A DNA stretch of 64,000 nt, taken from Saliterribacillus persicus. Lineage in GTDB: Bacteria; Bacillota; Bacilli; Bacillales; Amphibacillaceae. This document shows positions 30,609-38,809 of the stretch, piece by piece. Each line of letters opens with the position of its first letter. The first letter of the stretch is position 1. The notes beneath the pieces were generated by a model that saw only the letters and a program-made list of their open reading frames with translations, searched no databases and had not been told where the DNA came from. The stretch is taken from the NCBI RefSeq assembly GCF_003337485.1, contig NZ_QPJJ01000005.1, positions 22,762 through 86,761 on the forward strand, written 5' to 3'. Made by a program: the position numbers and the translations under genes.

Positions 30609-30648
30609 AAAAAGACTACCTGAGCGGTCGACCCCTCAGGTAGTCTTT
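30609..30648 (-). terminator. Terminator of the small gene at 30655
   Basis: AAAGACTACCTGAG / CTCAGGTAGTCTTT with a ten-base loop; T run on the minus strand. Confidence 0.85.
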
Positions 30649-30654
30649 CCATTA

Positions 30655-30801
30655 TTAAGACCCCATCGTGTTAGATAAAGTAGAAGCTAACTGATTTGCA
30701 TTACTCTTCATGTTATTACCTTTTCGCATACGGTAATACGCTAATGCACCAATACCAACAGAAGCAAGGATAGGCATCATCATAGAAGTATTATTTTTCA
30801 T
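30655..30801 (-). CDS. Small 48-aa membrane-associated protein
   Basis: Begins MKNNTSMMMPILASVGIGAL and ends STLSNTMGS. One hydrophobic span (about residues 7-24) followed by a basic, amphipathic tail (YYRMRKGNN). The ATG at 30801 has GAGGTG upstream and a strong terminator lies right after the stop. It resembles the very small DUF3918/YrzQ-type proteins of Bacillus in size and layout, though I cannot confirm the family. Function unknown. Confidence 0.6.
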   Translation of the reverse strand: MKNNTSMMMPILASVGIGALAYYRMRKGNNMKSNANQLASTLSNTMGS

Positions 30802-30888
30802 CGTTACACACCTCAAAAGAAAAGAGTTAAGCTTTTTGTAAGCTTACACTTATACTTTTTCCTATAGGGTACGAAACATGCAGAGAAT

Positions 30889-31155
30889 TTATTTAATCTT
30901 ATTTCCAATCCAGAGAATAAATAGAACAAATAAACCTATAGTGAATGGCAGAGCACCGATTAAACTAATTGCCATACCATCAAATCCACCAACCATTTGT
31001 GTTCCAATTAAATAAATAATAATTCCAATCATGCAGCATAAAAAGCCCCAACTAAAGCTTATTCTTTTTATTACACTTATGATAAAACCAATAAAACAAA
31101 GGATTAAGAAAATCCAAGGTAACACTACGTACACATAAAACCCCATCAACGACAT
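30889..31155 (-). CDS. Small polytopic membrane protein, unknown
   Basis: An 88-aa protein with about three hydrophobic spans (roughly 6-28, 35-51, 61-83) joined by very short loops. It is leftward, 67 bases downstream of the ECF sigma gene at 31223-31786, and could be co-transcribed with it. I recognise no family. It has none of the cytoplasmic region or the zinc-binding anti-sigma motif expected of an anti-sigma factor, so that role is unlikely from sequence. The start has a moderate ribosome site (AAAGGATG). Confidence 0.6.
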   Translation of the reverse strand: MSLMGFYVYVVLPWIFLILCFIGFIISVIKRISFSWGFLCCMIGIIIYLIGTQMVGGFDGMAISLIGALPFTIGLFVLFILWIGNKIK

Positions 31156-31222
31156 CCTTTTTGACCATAATACCTTATTATAGAAGGTTTATGGAAAATA
31201 GAAAAGAAAAAATACTTTAAGG

Positions 31223-31786
31223 CTATGCTGTCGTTTTTATTGGGGCAGTAATTTCTCTAAAATCTTTTTTATCTATAGTGTTTCGGATTATTTGCCTAGC
31301 TCTAAATAAACGTGTCTTTACTGCAGACAAAGATATATCTAGATGTGTTGCAATTTCTTCATCTGAAAGGTCTTTACAATATCTCAGAATAAATACTACT
31401 TTGATTTTTTCACTTTCATTTTTAAAGCAATCAATCATGTCTTTTTTTAGGCAGCATAAAGTCAATTGTTTATCAATTTCATTAGCATCACTTAGAGAGA
31501 AATGATCCATGGAATAAGATTCAGATAGCAACACCAATCTCGATCTTTTTTCTTTTCTTAAAAGGTCAATTGCAGTTCTGGTTGTAATAGTTTTCATCCA
31601 TGCAAATGGCTTCGCTAATTTTTTAAGCTGGTCAATATTTTGAAATATTTTTATAAAGGCCTCTTGAAGCGCATCATGTGCTAAATGTGTTTCCTTTAAT
31701 ATAAAGAACGCAGTATTATATAATCGGTCGTGATAACTGTTGTAAATTTCATCGAAATACGCAGTATCTATTAATGTTTTCTCCAT
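31223..31786 (-). CDS. ECF-type sigma-70 family sigma factor
   Basis: A 187-aa sigma factor with region 2 (YHDRLYNTAFFILKE, DALQEAFIKIFQNI and TTRTAIDLLRKEKR) and region 4 helix-turn-helix (DLSDEEIATHLDISLSAVKTRLFRAR). It would redirect RNA polymerase to a small set of promoters, probably in response to envelope stress. Unusually it is the last gene of a GntR-ABC transporter operon, 13 bases after the permease stop, and no recognisable anti-sigma factor follows. Its promoter target and any self-regulation could not be read. ATG 31786 follows AAGGAG. Confidence 0.85.
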   Translation of the reverse strand: MEKTLIDTAYFDEIYNSYHDRLYNTAFFILKETHLAHDALQEAFIKIFQNIDQLKKLAKPFAWMKTITTRTAIDLLRKEKRSRLVLLSESYSMDHFSLSDANEIDKQLTLCCLKKDMIDCFKNESEKIKVVFILRYCKDLSDEEIATHLDISLSAVKTRLFRARQIIRNTIDKKDFREITAPIKTTA

Positions 31787-31799
31787 TTTAATCTCCTTC

Positions 31800-33743
31800 T
31801 TATTTCATTTTTTCTAAAATTAAGGCTGGCATATCCTCTTTATTTACTTGGAAAGTATATAAATAACCATTGTTTACTTTGTCATACACCCCAACGGTAT
31901 AATTATCCTCCCAATCAATCGATTGATTGGCTTCCAACACAGTCTCTATATGCCCCGTCTCTTCTAATATCCAATAATCTGTTCCTTCCTTCCAGTTATC
32001 GAGCTCCCATAATATTTCTTCCGAATGATTTTCTGAAAGGATTACTAGGTGTAATAAATCTTCGGCTGCCAAAGAAAAATCAGGGAAGTTTTCTTTTATC
32101 CAAGTAATTGTTTCTTCATCTTGATCTGAAAAATTAGCGTGATAATATTCATCGTTTATCTGAAATTCTGCATAATAAATATTATTTTCTCTATATTGCA
32201 TTTCTTCGTAACTTCTTTTTTGATAGTCCTCTTTTATTTTTTGCATAAATGCTTCCATTTTTATAGGATCGCTAAGTTCCATACTAATAAAAGGTGAATT
32301 GAGTGAAATAGAGTCCACTTTCTCTTTTTCAAGAGACATCCACGGCTCCTGTATTTCTTTATATTCCTGTGTCTCAAATAAAGGCTTTAGCAGTTCATTA
32401 TATTGTTGTGAATGTTGTATAAAATACTCCCTTACTACTTCACTTCCATCTTCGAGATAATAAATAAGATAAATATTTTTACTATCAGGATGGTAATTAG
32501 GATTTATGGTTTGATTTTGTTTATCATTGATTAAAGCTTCGTGTAACTTTCTAACTTGCTCAATACTTCTTTTAGATGTTAATTTATTATCCTCCCTGAA
32601 TTGATTCTCTTCAAAATAGGAATAACCATCTTCACTAACATAAACACCTTCAATTTCCTCCCCAGTAGGTATCTTTGTCTCATACCCGAAAATATCAAAT
32701 ACGATTATGAGCAAAATAATGGTTGTTAAACCCGCATAAGTAAAGAATCCTCTCCATGCATTCCATACTCTCCAATTTTTCTGTAAAATCATTTCTGATA
32801 AAAAGTATCCAAGTATCGCAAAAATAATGTATCCGAAAATTATCCAGCCTACTTGACCTTGTACTTCAGCGAAGTACATCCCACCTAACAGCATAAAACA
32901 AAAAGTCACTCCGAATTTAAAAATCGGTTTAAGCTGTGGGAAAGCTAAGGCTTGTGAAGCAGCTTCAATTGGTCGTTTTAGATAGAGAAATTTGGATAGC
33001 AGATAAAAAATAACACATAATAGTACATATGGGATCAATCTTAACCAACTTACTTCATAGTAATAATAATCCAACATATCTGTAATAGGCGATAAGGCTG
33101 ACGTTCTTATATCCCAAGCATATGCTTGAGAAAATCCGTAGAGTAGTAAATCTAAGTTGGAATAGATCAGAACAATAATTCCTGTTGGAAATAAGAGCAT
33201 TACAATAGTTAAAATAGCTTGCACAACTGATATTCCAGTAATAAATCCAATAAAAACAGTGACTGTATAGATTAATGAACCATACATAAAATATACAAGT
33301 AACCAGTCCCCTATATCTTTTAATTCAATTAAACCCTGGTGATTTGAAAAAAAGTATAACAATACTAAGAAAAAAGCATTCAGTATCACTGGTAGAAATA
33401 AAAGTAAGTACCCCATCCAGAAATGATGGTCAAATAATCGTAAACGTTTTATTGGGAGACTATGCATAAAATCTGCCATTGGCTTGACCTGAATATAACG
33501 AAAAATAAATAATCCAATTAGTAATGGAACAATCATCAACATCATAAATTGAAATTCTATATTGAAAGAGATCAAGTCGTCGTAATAATTAGCGAAATTA
33601 TCATCTTCACCTGTTAGCATCATTAAAATGCTCAATGGTAATGTAAATAAGAGAAGGAGAAAATATGCAATCGAAATCCAACCCACAGATCTGAAATTTT
33701 GGATTGCTATTTCTTTATTAAACCAGGACATTTTCAATCGCAT
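31800..33743 (-). CDS. ABC transporter permease with large C-terminal outer domain (YtrC/D-like)
   Basis: A 647-aa protein with about eight to nine membrane spans in the first 350 residues and a C-terminal part of about 290 residues that is mostly soluble and acidic, predicted outside the membrane. The layout matches permeases of the YtrA-regulated YtrBCDEF-type exporters, whose substrates are not firmly known; cell-wall antibiotics are implicated for some relatives. ATG 33743 follows GGAGGGTGTAGGCT and overlaps the ATPase gene by 26 bases. It pairs with the ATPase (33718-34617). Confidence 0.72.
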   Translation of the reverse strand: MRLKMSWFNKEIAIQNFRSVGWISIAYFLLLLFTLPLSILMMLTGEDDNFANYYDDLISFNIEFQFMMLMIVPLLIGLFIFRYIQVKPMADFMHSLPIKRLRLFDHHFWMGYLLLFLPVILNAFFLVLLYFFSNHQGLIELKDIGDWLLVYFMYGSLIYTVTVFIGFITGISVVQAILTIVMLLFPTGIIVLIYSNLDLLLYGFSQAYAWDIRTSALSPITDMLDYYYYEVSWLRLIPYVLLCVIFYLLSKFLYLKRPIEAASQALAFPQLKPIFKFGVTFCFMLLGGMYFAEVQGQVGWIIFGYIIFAILGYFLSEMILQKNWRVWNAWRGFFTYAGLTTIILLIIVFDIFGYETKIPTGEEIEGVYVSEDGYSYFEENQFREDNKLTSKRSIEQVRKLHEALINDKQNQTINPNYHPDSKNIYLIYYLEDGSEVVREYFIQHSQQYNELLKPLFETQEYKEIQEPWMSLEKEKVDSISLNSPFISMELSDPIKMEAFMQKIKEDYQKRSYEEMQYRENNIYYAEFQINDEYYHANFSDQDEETITWIKENFPDFSLAAEDLLHLVILSENHSEEILWELDNWKEGTDYWILEETGHIETVLEANQSIDWEDNYTVGVYDKVNNGYLYTFQVNKEDMPALILEKMK

Positions 33744-34617
33744 AGCCTACACCCTCCATTTCATAAATAAATATTTCTTCTAACGTTAAAGGTAAGATAT
33801 CTTTTAATATTGGCTGGTAAGATCTTATTTCTTGATCAACGTCAGCATAATCTCCTTTAACGATCCAAATATTGACACTTCCCCGCTTCTCTTGGTGAAC
33901 AATATTTAGGGATTCTATCAATTTCTCTGGTGGATCTCCATTAAAGGCAATTTGAATTTTGTGTACATCTGATTTTAAATCATCTAAATCCTTTTCAAGC
34001 ACAAACCCTCCATTATGTAAGATACCTATATAGTCACAAATGTCCTCTACTTCACGTAAATTATGGGACGAAATAAGAACTGTCATCTCTCGTTCCGCAA
34101 CATCTTGTATAATCAAACCTTTTACCTTTTTTCGAATTACTGGATCTAACCCATCAAAAGGTTCATCTAATATTAATACTTCTGGCATCGTGCTAAAAGC
34201 CAACCAAAATGCCACTTGTCTTTGCATTCCCTTAGAAAAGCGATGAACTTTTTTTCTAGGATCTAGTTTGAATATCTTCCCTAATTGTTGAAACCGATTC
34301 TGGTTCCAACTGGAGTATGTATTCTTATAGAAATCGGCCAGTTGATTTACAGTATAATGTGAAAAGAAATAAGGTGTGTCAGGTATAAATATCAATTTAT
34401 CCTTTAGTAACGCATTCTCAAAGATGAGTTTATCTTCAATGGTGACCTTTCCACTGTTTGCTTTAATTATTCCTGAAATTATTTTTAATAATGTAGTTTT
34501 CCCTGCCCCATTGGATCCAAGCAAACCATATATCGATCCTTTATTTATGTTGAGATTTAATTCCTTTAAAACTAAGTCTTTTTCAAACCTTTTTGTCACT
34601 TCTTCTACCTTAATCAT
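33718..34617 (-). CDS. ABC transporter ATP-binding protein (YtrB-like)
   Basis: A 299-aa ATPase. Walker A is GSNGAGKTT, the signature is RFSKGMQRQ, which deviates from the usual LSGGQ as is common in YtrB-like proteins, and Walker B is VLILDEPFDGLDP. It drives the permease encoded next to it. The long ORF begins at GTG 34626, but GAGGTGAAGATA just before ATG 34617 sets the start; it overlaps the end of the GntR gene by 8 bases. The operon is regulated by the GntR protein and its palindromic operator. Confidence 0.85.
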   Translation of the reverse strand: MIKVEEVTKRFEKDLVLKELNLNINKGSIYGLLGSNGAGKTTLLKIISGIIKANSGKVTIEDKLIFENALLKDKLIFIPDTPYFFSHYTVNQLADFYKNTYSSWNQNRFQQLGKIFKLDPRKKVHRFSKGMQRQVAFWLAFSTMPEVLILDEPFDGLDPVIRKKVKGLIIQDVAEREMTVLISSHNLREVEDICDYIGILHNGGFVLEKDLDDLKSDVHKIQIAFNGDPPEKLIESLNIVHQEKRGSVNIWIVKGDYADVDQEIRSYQPILKDILPLTLEEIFIYEMEGVGYAIENVLV

Positions 34618-34999
34618 TATCTTCACCTCTTTTTATGCCTCTGTTTGCTTCATCCATTAAATCATTAATTTCTTCCAGACTAATACCTAAAAATAAAGCT
34701 TCCGTTAATGTTTTTTTCAGCTTTTCTTTTATTATTTTTAACTCCTCTGAGTTATTTTGTGTACTAAGCTGATTAACAAAACTGCCCTTTCCCTTTAAGG
34801 AATAGATAAATCCAAGCATTTCAAGTTCTCTGTAAGCTTTTTGAATGGTATTTGGATTAATTGATAATTGTTGAGCAAGAGCTCGTACTGAGGGTAATTG
34901 TTCATCCTTTTTTAATACACCATTTATGATTAATTGCTTCATTTTATCGACTAATTGTTCATATATTGGTTTTCTGCTTCTTAAATCTAGCTCAAACAT
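34610..34999 (-). CDS. GntR-family regulator, YtrA subfamily
   Basis: A 129-aa transcription factor: winged-helix DNA-binding domain (IYEQLVDKMKQLIINGVLKKD, SVRALAQQLSINPNTIQKAYREL, GKGSFVNQ) followed by a short helical dimer domain, the layout of YtrA-type GntR repressors that control linked ABC transporters. The long ORF extends to 35020; AGGGAGGG before ATG 34999 fixes the real start. It opens the operon GntR-ABC-permease-sigma. A perfect palindrome just upstream (35045-35071) is its probable operator. Confidence 0.85.
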   Translation of the reverse strand: MFELDLRSRKPIYEQLVDKMKQLIINGVLKKDEQLPSVRALAQQLSINPNTIQKAYRELEMLGFIYSLKGKGSFVNQLSTQNNSEELKIIKEKLKKTLTEALFLGISLEEINDLMDEANRGIKRGEDND

Positions 35000-35044
35000 A
35001 ACAACCCTCCCTATATCCACTGTATGAAGTGTATGGATTGTATT

Positions 35045-35071
35045 AACTGTATTATTATATTTAATACAGTT
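35045..35071. promoter_or_regulatory. Probable YtrA-type operator
   Basis: A perfect inverted repeat, arms AACTGTATT / AATACAGTT around a nine-base spacer, sits just downstream of the leftward -10 sequence and covers the predicted start site. This matches autoregulation by the adjacent GntR protein. Binding is inferred. Confidence 0.65.
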
Positions 35072-35073
35072 TT

Positions 35074-35101
35074 ATTATATTCTATATTTTTAAAATAGCA
35101 A
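35074..35101 (-). promoter_or_regulatory. SigA-type promoter of the GntR-ABC-sigma operon
   Basis: On the minus strand TTGCTA (-35 at 35096-35101), 16-base spacer, TATAAT (-10 at 35074-35079). The operator at 35045-35071 begins three bases downstream. Confidence 0.65.
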
Positions 35102-35117
35102 GTGTTTTTTAAAATTT

Positions 35118-35158
35118 TCCACAAAAAAAAGAAGCAACGAGTGCTCCTTTTTTTAAGC
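35118..35158 (-). terminator. Terminator of the alpha/beta hydrolase gene
   Basis: GGAGCA / TGCTTC stem with an ACTCG-type loop, flanked by A and T runs. It serves the leftward gene ending at 35160. Confidence 0.6.
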
Positions 35159-35159
35159 T

Positions 35160-35768
35160 TTATATAATTTGCTCCTGATACCATTTTTTAGCGGCCTCAA
35201 CTTCTGTTTGGGATAACTGATGTCCATTATTTTCCCAGTGGATATCAACATTAGCCCCATTTTCTTTCAGTGTACTTTCAAGCTCATAGCTTTCTTCTTC
35301 TGTACAAAGAGGATCATTATGACCCGCAGTAATTAATACCTTCACACTAGACAAATCCGGCAATTCAATATTTCTTCTTGGCACCATAGGATGATGCAAA
35401 ACAGCACCATTTAATGCATCTTGATAATGAAATAGCAAGCTTGCAGCAATGTTTGCTCCATTAGAATATCCAATCGCAATTATATAATTACGATCAAACC
35501 CATATTCTTCTGCAGCTTCATCTAAAAATTCATGAAGCTCTTTTGTTTGATATATTAAATCTTCTTCATCGAATACGCCCTCTGCCAATCTTTTAAAAAA
35601 TCGTGGCATACCATTTTCTGATACATTTCCCCGAACACTCAAAATGTTTGCTTGTGGATCGACCATTTCAGCTAATGGCAATAAATCATTTTCTGTTCCA
35701 CCTGTACCATGCAGCAATAGAAGTGTTGGACCTTTCAAGTTTTCTCCAGCTTTAAATATATGTTTCAT
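35160..35768 (-). CDS. Alpha/beta-hydrolase, carboxylesterase (MhqD-like)
   Basis: A 202-aa serine hydrolase of the phospholipase/carboxylesterase family. The nucleophile motif is GYSNG and the remaining triad appears as Asp in GHNDPLC and His in NGHQLS. The oxyanion-hole segment is LLLHGTGGTENDLL. Relatives such as B. subtilis MhqD are induced by quinones and cleave short acyl esters; the substrate here is unknown. ATG 35768 follows AAAGGGTGATGG. It is monocistronic and divergent from sirC. Confidence 0.82.
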   Translation of the reverse strand: MKHIFKAGENLKGPTLLLLHGTGGTENDLLPLAEMVDPQANILSVRGNVSENGMPRFFKRLAEGVFDEEDLIYQTKELHEFLDEAAEEYGFDRNYIIAIGYSNGANIAASLLFHYQDALNGAVLHHPMVPRRNIELPDLSSVKVLITAGHNDPLCTEEESYELESTLKENGANVDIHWENNGHQLSQTEVEAAKKWYQEQII

Positions 35769-35935
35769 TCCATCACCCTTTCCAAACGAAATTCACTATC
35801 AATGTTTGCATAAAATCTCGAATTATAGATAAGTAAATTATAGAAATATTCACTACTTTCTGTCAATCAGCTTGCTTCACCTGCCGATTGGTACTAGAAT
35901 TATAACATACAGGTCGCAAAAAGAAGGTGATTAAG

Positions 35936-36550
35936 ATGTCTAAACTACCAGTAATGATTGATATAACAGAAAAGTTAATTGTGGTAATCGGTGGTGGAAA
36001 AGCAGTTGAAAGAAGGCTAAATAAATTAAGCAAATGGACAGAAAATATTGTCATTATTAGCCCCTCAATCACAGCTCAAATAAAAGAGCTTGTAGCTTCT
36101 ACAAATATTGTATGGAAAAAAAGAGAGTTTCATCCTTTAGATATCGAAAATGCCTCTCTAGTTATTATCGCTACAAATGATGTGGAATTAAATCGAAGAA
36201 TTTCACACGATGCACCCTCTCATGCGTGGATAAATGCTATGCATGATGCAGAAAACGGCGACCTAGAATTTCCTATCTATATGCAGAATGGTCACCTCAC
36301 AATTGCGATTTCAACCAATGGCGCGAGTCCCATACTGGCTAAAAAAATAAAAAAAGATATGGAAGAAAAATTTAATGATAAATATGTAACATATATAGAC
36401 TTTTTATATGAAGTTCGTCAGCTATTAAAGGGATTAAGTATTGATCCTTTAAAAAAACACGACTATTTAAAAGAAATAGTCGAAAACCCGATTTATGAGG
36501 AAGAAGACCAATTGGCTTATTTAAAAGAATTAAAGAGTGAAAATAAATAA
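35936..36550 (+). CDS. sirC: Precorrin-2 dehydrogenase (siroheme synthesis)
   Basis: A 204-aa NAD+-dependent enzyme that oxidises precorrin-2 to sirohydrochlorin, equal to the CysG N-terminal half (SirC/Met8/YlnF type). The Rossmann motif is VIGGGKAVERR, and residues such as IATNDVELNRRI, FPIYMQNGHLTIAISTNGASP are characteristic. Precorrin-2 comes from SumT and the product goes to SirB, both encoded in the nearby leftward nitrite reductase operon. A GTG at 35927 is in frame, but AAGAAGGTGA makes ATG 35936 the start. It is transcribed rightward and apart from the others. Confidence 0.88.
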   Translation: MSKLPVMIDITEKLIVVIGGGKAVERRLNKLSKWTENIVIISPSITAQIKELVASTNIVWKKREFHPLDIENASLVIIATNDVELNRRISHDAPSHAWINAMHDAENGDLEFPIYMQNGHLTIAISTNGASPILAKKIKKDMEEKFNDKYVTYIDFLYEVRQLLKGLSIDPLKKHDYLKEIVENPIYEEEDQLAYLKELKSENK

Positions 36551-36695
36551 AACTTTGAATGCTATTATTTTATATCGCTGTTTTTTATAATATTTGCAAT
36601 TTAACCTCTCGGAAATTTTCCTTATAAACTATAACAACCTTCCGTTTTATGGTATTATTTGTCTGAGATTTACTTTTATTACTAGGGGGGATCAT

Positions 36696-36809
36696 ATGGG
36701 CTTTTGGATTTCTGTGATTGTTGGAGTACTAAGTGTTATAGGTTTGCTTAGTGCGTCTCATTTTTATTATAAATCAGAAGAGTATGATGAAAAATACATT
36801 AAAAAGTAA
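36696..36809 (+). CDS. Small 37-aa single-span membrane protein
   Basis: Begins MGFWISVIVGVLSVIGLLSA; one hydrophobic span (about 3-20) and a charged tail (YYKSEEYDEKYIKK). The ATG at 36696 has a strong AGGGGGGATC ribosome site and a terminator lies about 50 bases after the stop. The long ORF from 36594 is not supported. I do not recognise the family. Function unknown. Confidence 0.65.
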   Translation: MGFWISVIVGVLSVIGLLSASHFYYKSEEYDEKYIKK

Positions 36810-36855
36810 TTGGTTTTTTTATAAAGAATTAATTCACTTATACTTTATTTACAAG

Positions 36856-36907
36856 AAAAATACACATTACACCATCAACTATCGCGGACGGTGTAATGTG
36901 TATTTTT
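36856..36907. terminator. Strong bidirectional terminator
   Basis: AATACACATTACACC / GGTGTAATGTGTATT arms, 16-base loop, A and T tracts on both sides. It ends the 37-aa gene and possibly the leftward nitrite operon. Confidence 0.85.
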
Positions 36908-36982
36908 AGATTCAAAATTAAACAACTTTATTAGGATTAAACGTGACAATTCATACCTATTTTCGAAATGCTTCTATAGATG

Positions 36983-38050
36983 TTAAACAATACTTTCTTT
37001 CTTCCACTCAGACTTACATTTACTTTGCCATTTCGTTAATAATTGTAGTCCTCTACCGGAGGATAGTTGAACTTTAGCATATTCAACACCCTCTTCAATA
37101 GTTGGATAAATTCCAAACAGATAGTATCGTAATCCGGTATTTAAAACTAATTGATTATAATAATATAAATAAGATTCCCTTTTATCACCTGCTAGTAGAG
37201 ATAAAATAATTTCCGCTTGCTCTGTAGCGTTTAACTTTATATTTTTATCAAACTCTTTACACAATAAGCCATAGTCAGCAGGCTTAACTGTAAAAGAGGA
37301 TAATCCTTCTTTTTCCCAATGATATACAAAGCTATTTCGATGAACTGGTACGTCTTCAGAGCCTTCCAAACCTTGAACAATAAATACATTCTTATAATCC
37401 ATTTGTTCGAAGCTTGATTTCATTCGTTTAATAGCCGTACGATGAAAGGCACCAAGCATAATATTTCTAGCTCCTGTAAAGTTTAAAAGCTTTTCTACCG
37501 TGTTAAGTATAGTCCTAACACCAATTTCTTCACGAATAAAGCGTAACTCTTTTAAAGGGGACGAAAATGCTTCTGCTTCTAAAAAAGTAAGATTTTGATC
37601 CATAATTTCATCTTCTACCGTAACGTTTGTTTTATTTCCATTTATGTTTAATGCTTGAAAGATATCTACCATGGAAGTACCGTACTTTGGTGGTAACGTA
37701 ATGGAAGCAGACATGGTACAAGGAACACCTTTTTCTGCTAACAGAATAGCTGAAGGTATAGTTGCTACAAAGGAATTGCGTCCATTATAAGGCCCTTGAA
37801 AATCAATGAGCTTATCTCTCACATTTTCTGGTAATGATATCTCCATATTTTGCGTTCTAAATGCATCAATAAACGCCAATAACTCATCAGATGACTCGGT
37901 TTTGATTCTAGCAGCAATTAGATACGCAGTAGTTTGTGCGATAGTCGCTCTTTTATCAATAATTTGTTCAGCAAGTAAGCGTGTTTGCTCATAGCTTAAA
38001 TCCTTTGAGCCTTTTTTTCCACGAGCAACTTCCTTAAGCCATTTTTGCAT
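36983..38050 (-). CDS. TrpD2-like (anthranilate phosphoribosyltransferase-like) protein
   Basis: A 355-aa protein of the glycosyl transferase family 3 fold, with an N-terminal helical domain (KDLSYEQTRLLAEQII) and the alpha/beta C-domain. The phosphoribosyl-binding signature of true TrpD (GTGGD, KHG) is replaced (FQGPYNGRNS and ITLPPKYGTS), so it is not expected to make tryptophan precursors. It resembles TrpD2/YbiB-type proteins, for which nucleic-acid binding is reported in Enterobacteria. It is the last gene of the nirB-nirD-sumT-sirB operon; its start at 38050 overlaps sirB by 17 bases. ATG 38050 was preferred over an upstream in-frame start at 38113. Confidence 0.72.
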   Translation of the reverse strand: MQKWLKEVARGKKGSKDLSYEQTRLLAEQIIDKRATIAQTTAYLIAARIKTESSDELLAFIDAFRTQNMEISLPENVRDKLIDFQGPYNGRNSFVATIPSAILLAEKGVPCTMSASITLPPKYGTSMVDIFQALNINGNKTNVTVEDEIMDQNLTFLEAEAFSSPLKELRFIREEIGVRTILNTVEKLLNFTGARNIMLGAFHRTAIKRMKSSFEQMDYKNVFIVQGLEGSEDVPVHRNSFVYHWEKEGLSSFTVKPADYGLLCKEFDKNIKLNATEQAEIILSLLAGDKRESYLYYYNQLVLNTGLRYYLFGIYPTIEEGVEYAKVQLSSGRGLQLLTKWQSKCKSEWKKESIV

Positions 38051-38792
38051 CCTCTGACCACTCTCCCTGTAACTCCAATACTCTCTCTTTAAAAAGTGTC
38101 GAGACATTATCATGATGGCCTAGATAATCAGCCACTTTTATTGTTGTTCCATATTGTTTTTGCAAATGCTCCATCGTTTGATGAACTTCTTTAATCAATA
38201 AACCTGTAAACAATAAATAAGGAATAATTAAAATAGGTTTATTATGATGCTTTGCTTTTTCGGTAACTAATTCCTCAAACTTAGGATTACTGGCAGCTAG
38301 AAAGCATGCTGTAATATTATTCGTTTTCAGTTTTATTTTCAATAATTCTTTTATTTTTCTGGTGTCTTCTAATGCTTCGTTGTCACTACTTCCTCGCCCT
38401 ACAAGTAATATGTCATATGCAGAAGGATTTGAAGTGACGTCGAGCACTCTATCTGATACCGCTTCGATCATTTTGTTCTCGACACCTAATGGTCTTCCGT
38501 AATTAAATTTTATAAGGGGATATTTCTTTTTTTCTCTTTCTAAAACTTCCGGAATATCAATTTTGGCATGCCCTGCAGTTAATAATAGTATTGGAACAAT
38601 AGCTATATTTGTTGCACCTTTTTCAACGCAGACTCGAATACCCTCAGAAATATTAGGTTCCTCTAGCTCTAAAAAACATACTTCTTGGATCCTTGTTGTA
38701 AGTTTAGCCATGGTTTTCTTTAAACATGCATTAGCTTCAATTTTAGCTTCTTTTCTTCTGCTTCCATGACAGATGTATAATACTGCATCCAC
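38034..38792 (-). CDS. sirB: Sirohydrochlorin ferrochelatase (CbiX/SirB type)
   Basis: A 252-aa class II chelatase that inserts Fe2+ into sirohydrochlorin to make siroheme. The catalytic His pair lies in YICHGSRRKEA and in LLTAGHAKIDIP, as in CbiX/SirB. Two similar halves are visible, as in the long SirB form (CLEL region and the LLFTGLLIKEV half). Start GTG 38792 follows GGAGGGAAAGC. It sits directly after sumT and before the TrpD2-like gene, so it serves the siroheme demand of NirB. Confidence 0.88.
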   Translation of the reverse strand: MDAVLYICHGSRRKEAKIEANACLKKTMAKLTTRIQEVCFLELEEPNISEGIRVCVEKGATNIAIVPILLLTAGHAKIDIPEVLEREKKKYPLIKFNYGRPLGVENKMIEAVSDRVLDVTSNPSAYDILLVGRGSSDNEALEDTRKIKELLKIKLKTNNITACFLAASNPKFEELVTEKAKHHNKPILIIPYLLFTGLLIKEVHQTMEHLQKQYGTTIKVADYLGHHDNVSTLFKERVLELQGEWSEDAKMA

Positions 38793-38809
38793 TAGCTTTC
38801 CCTCCTATA

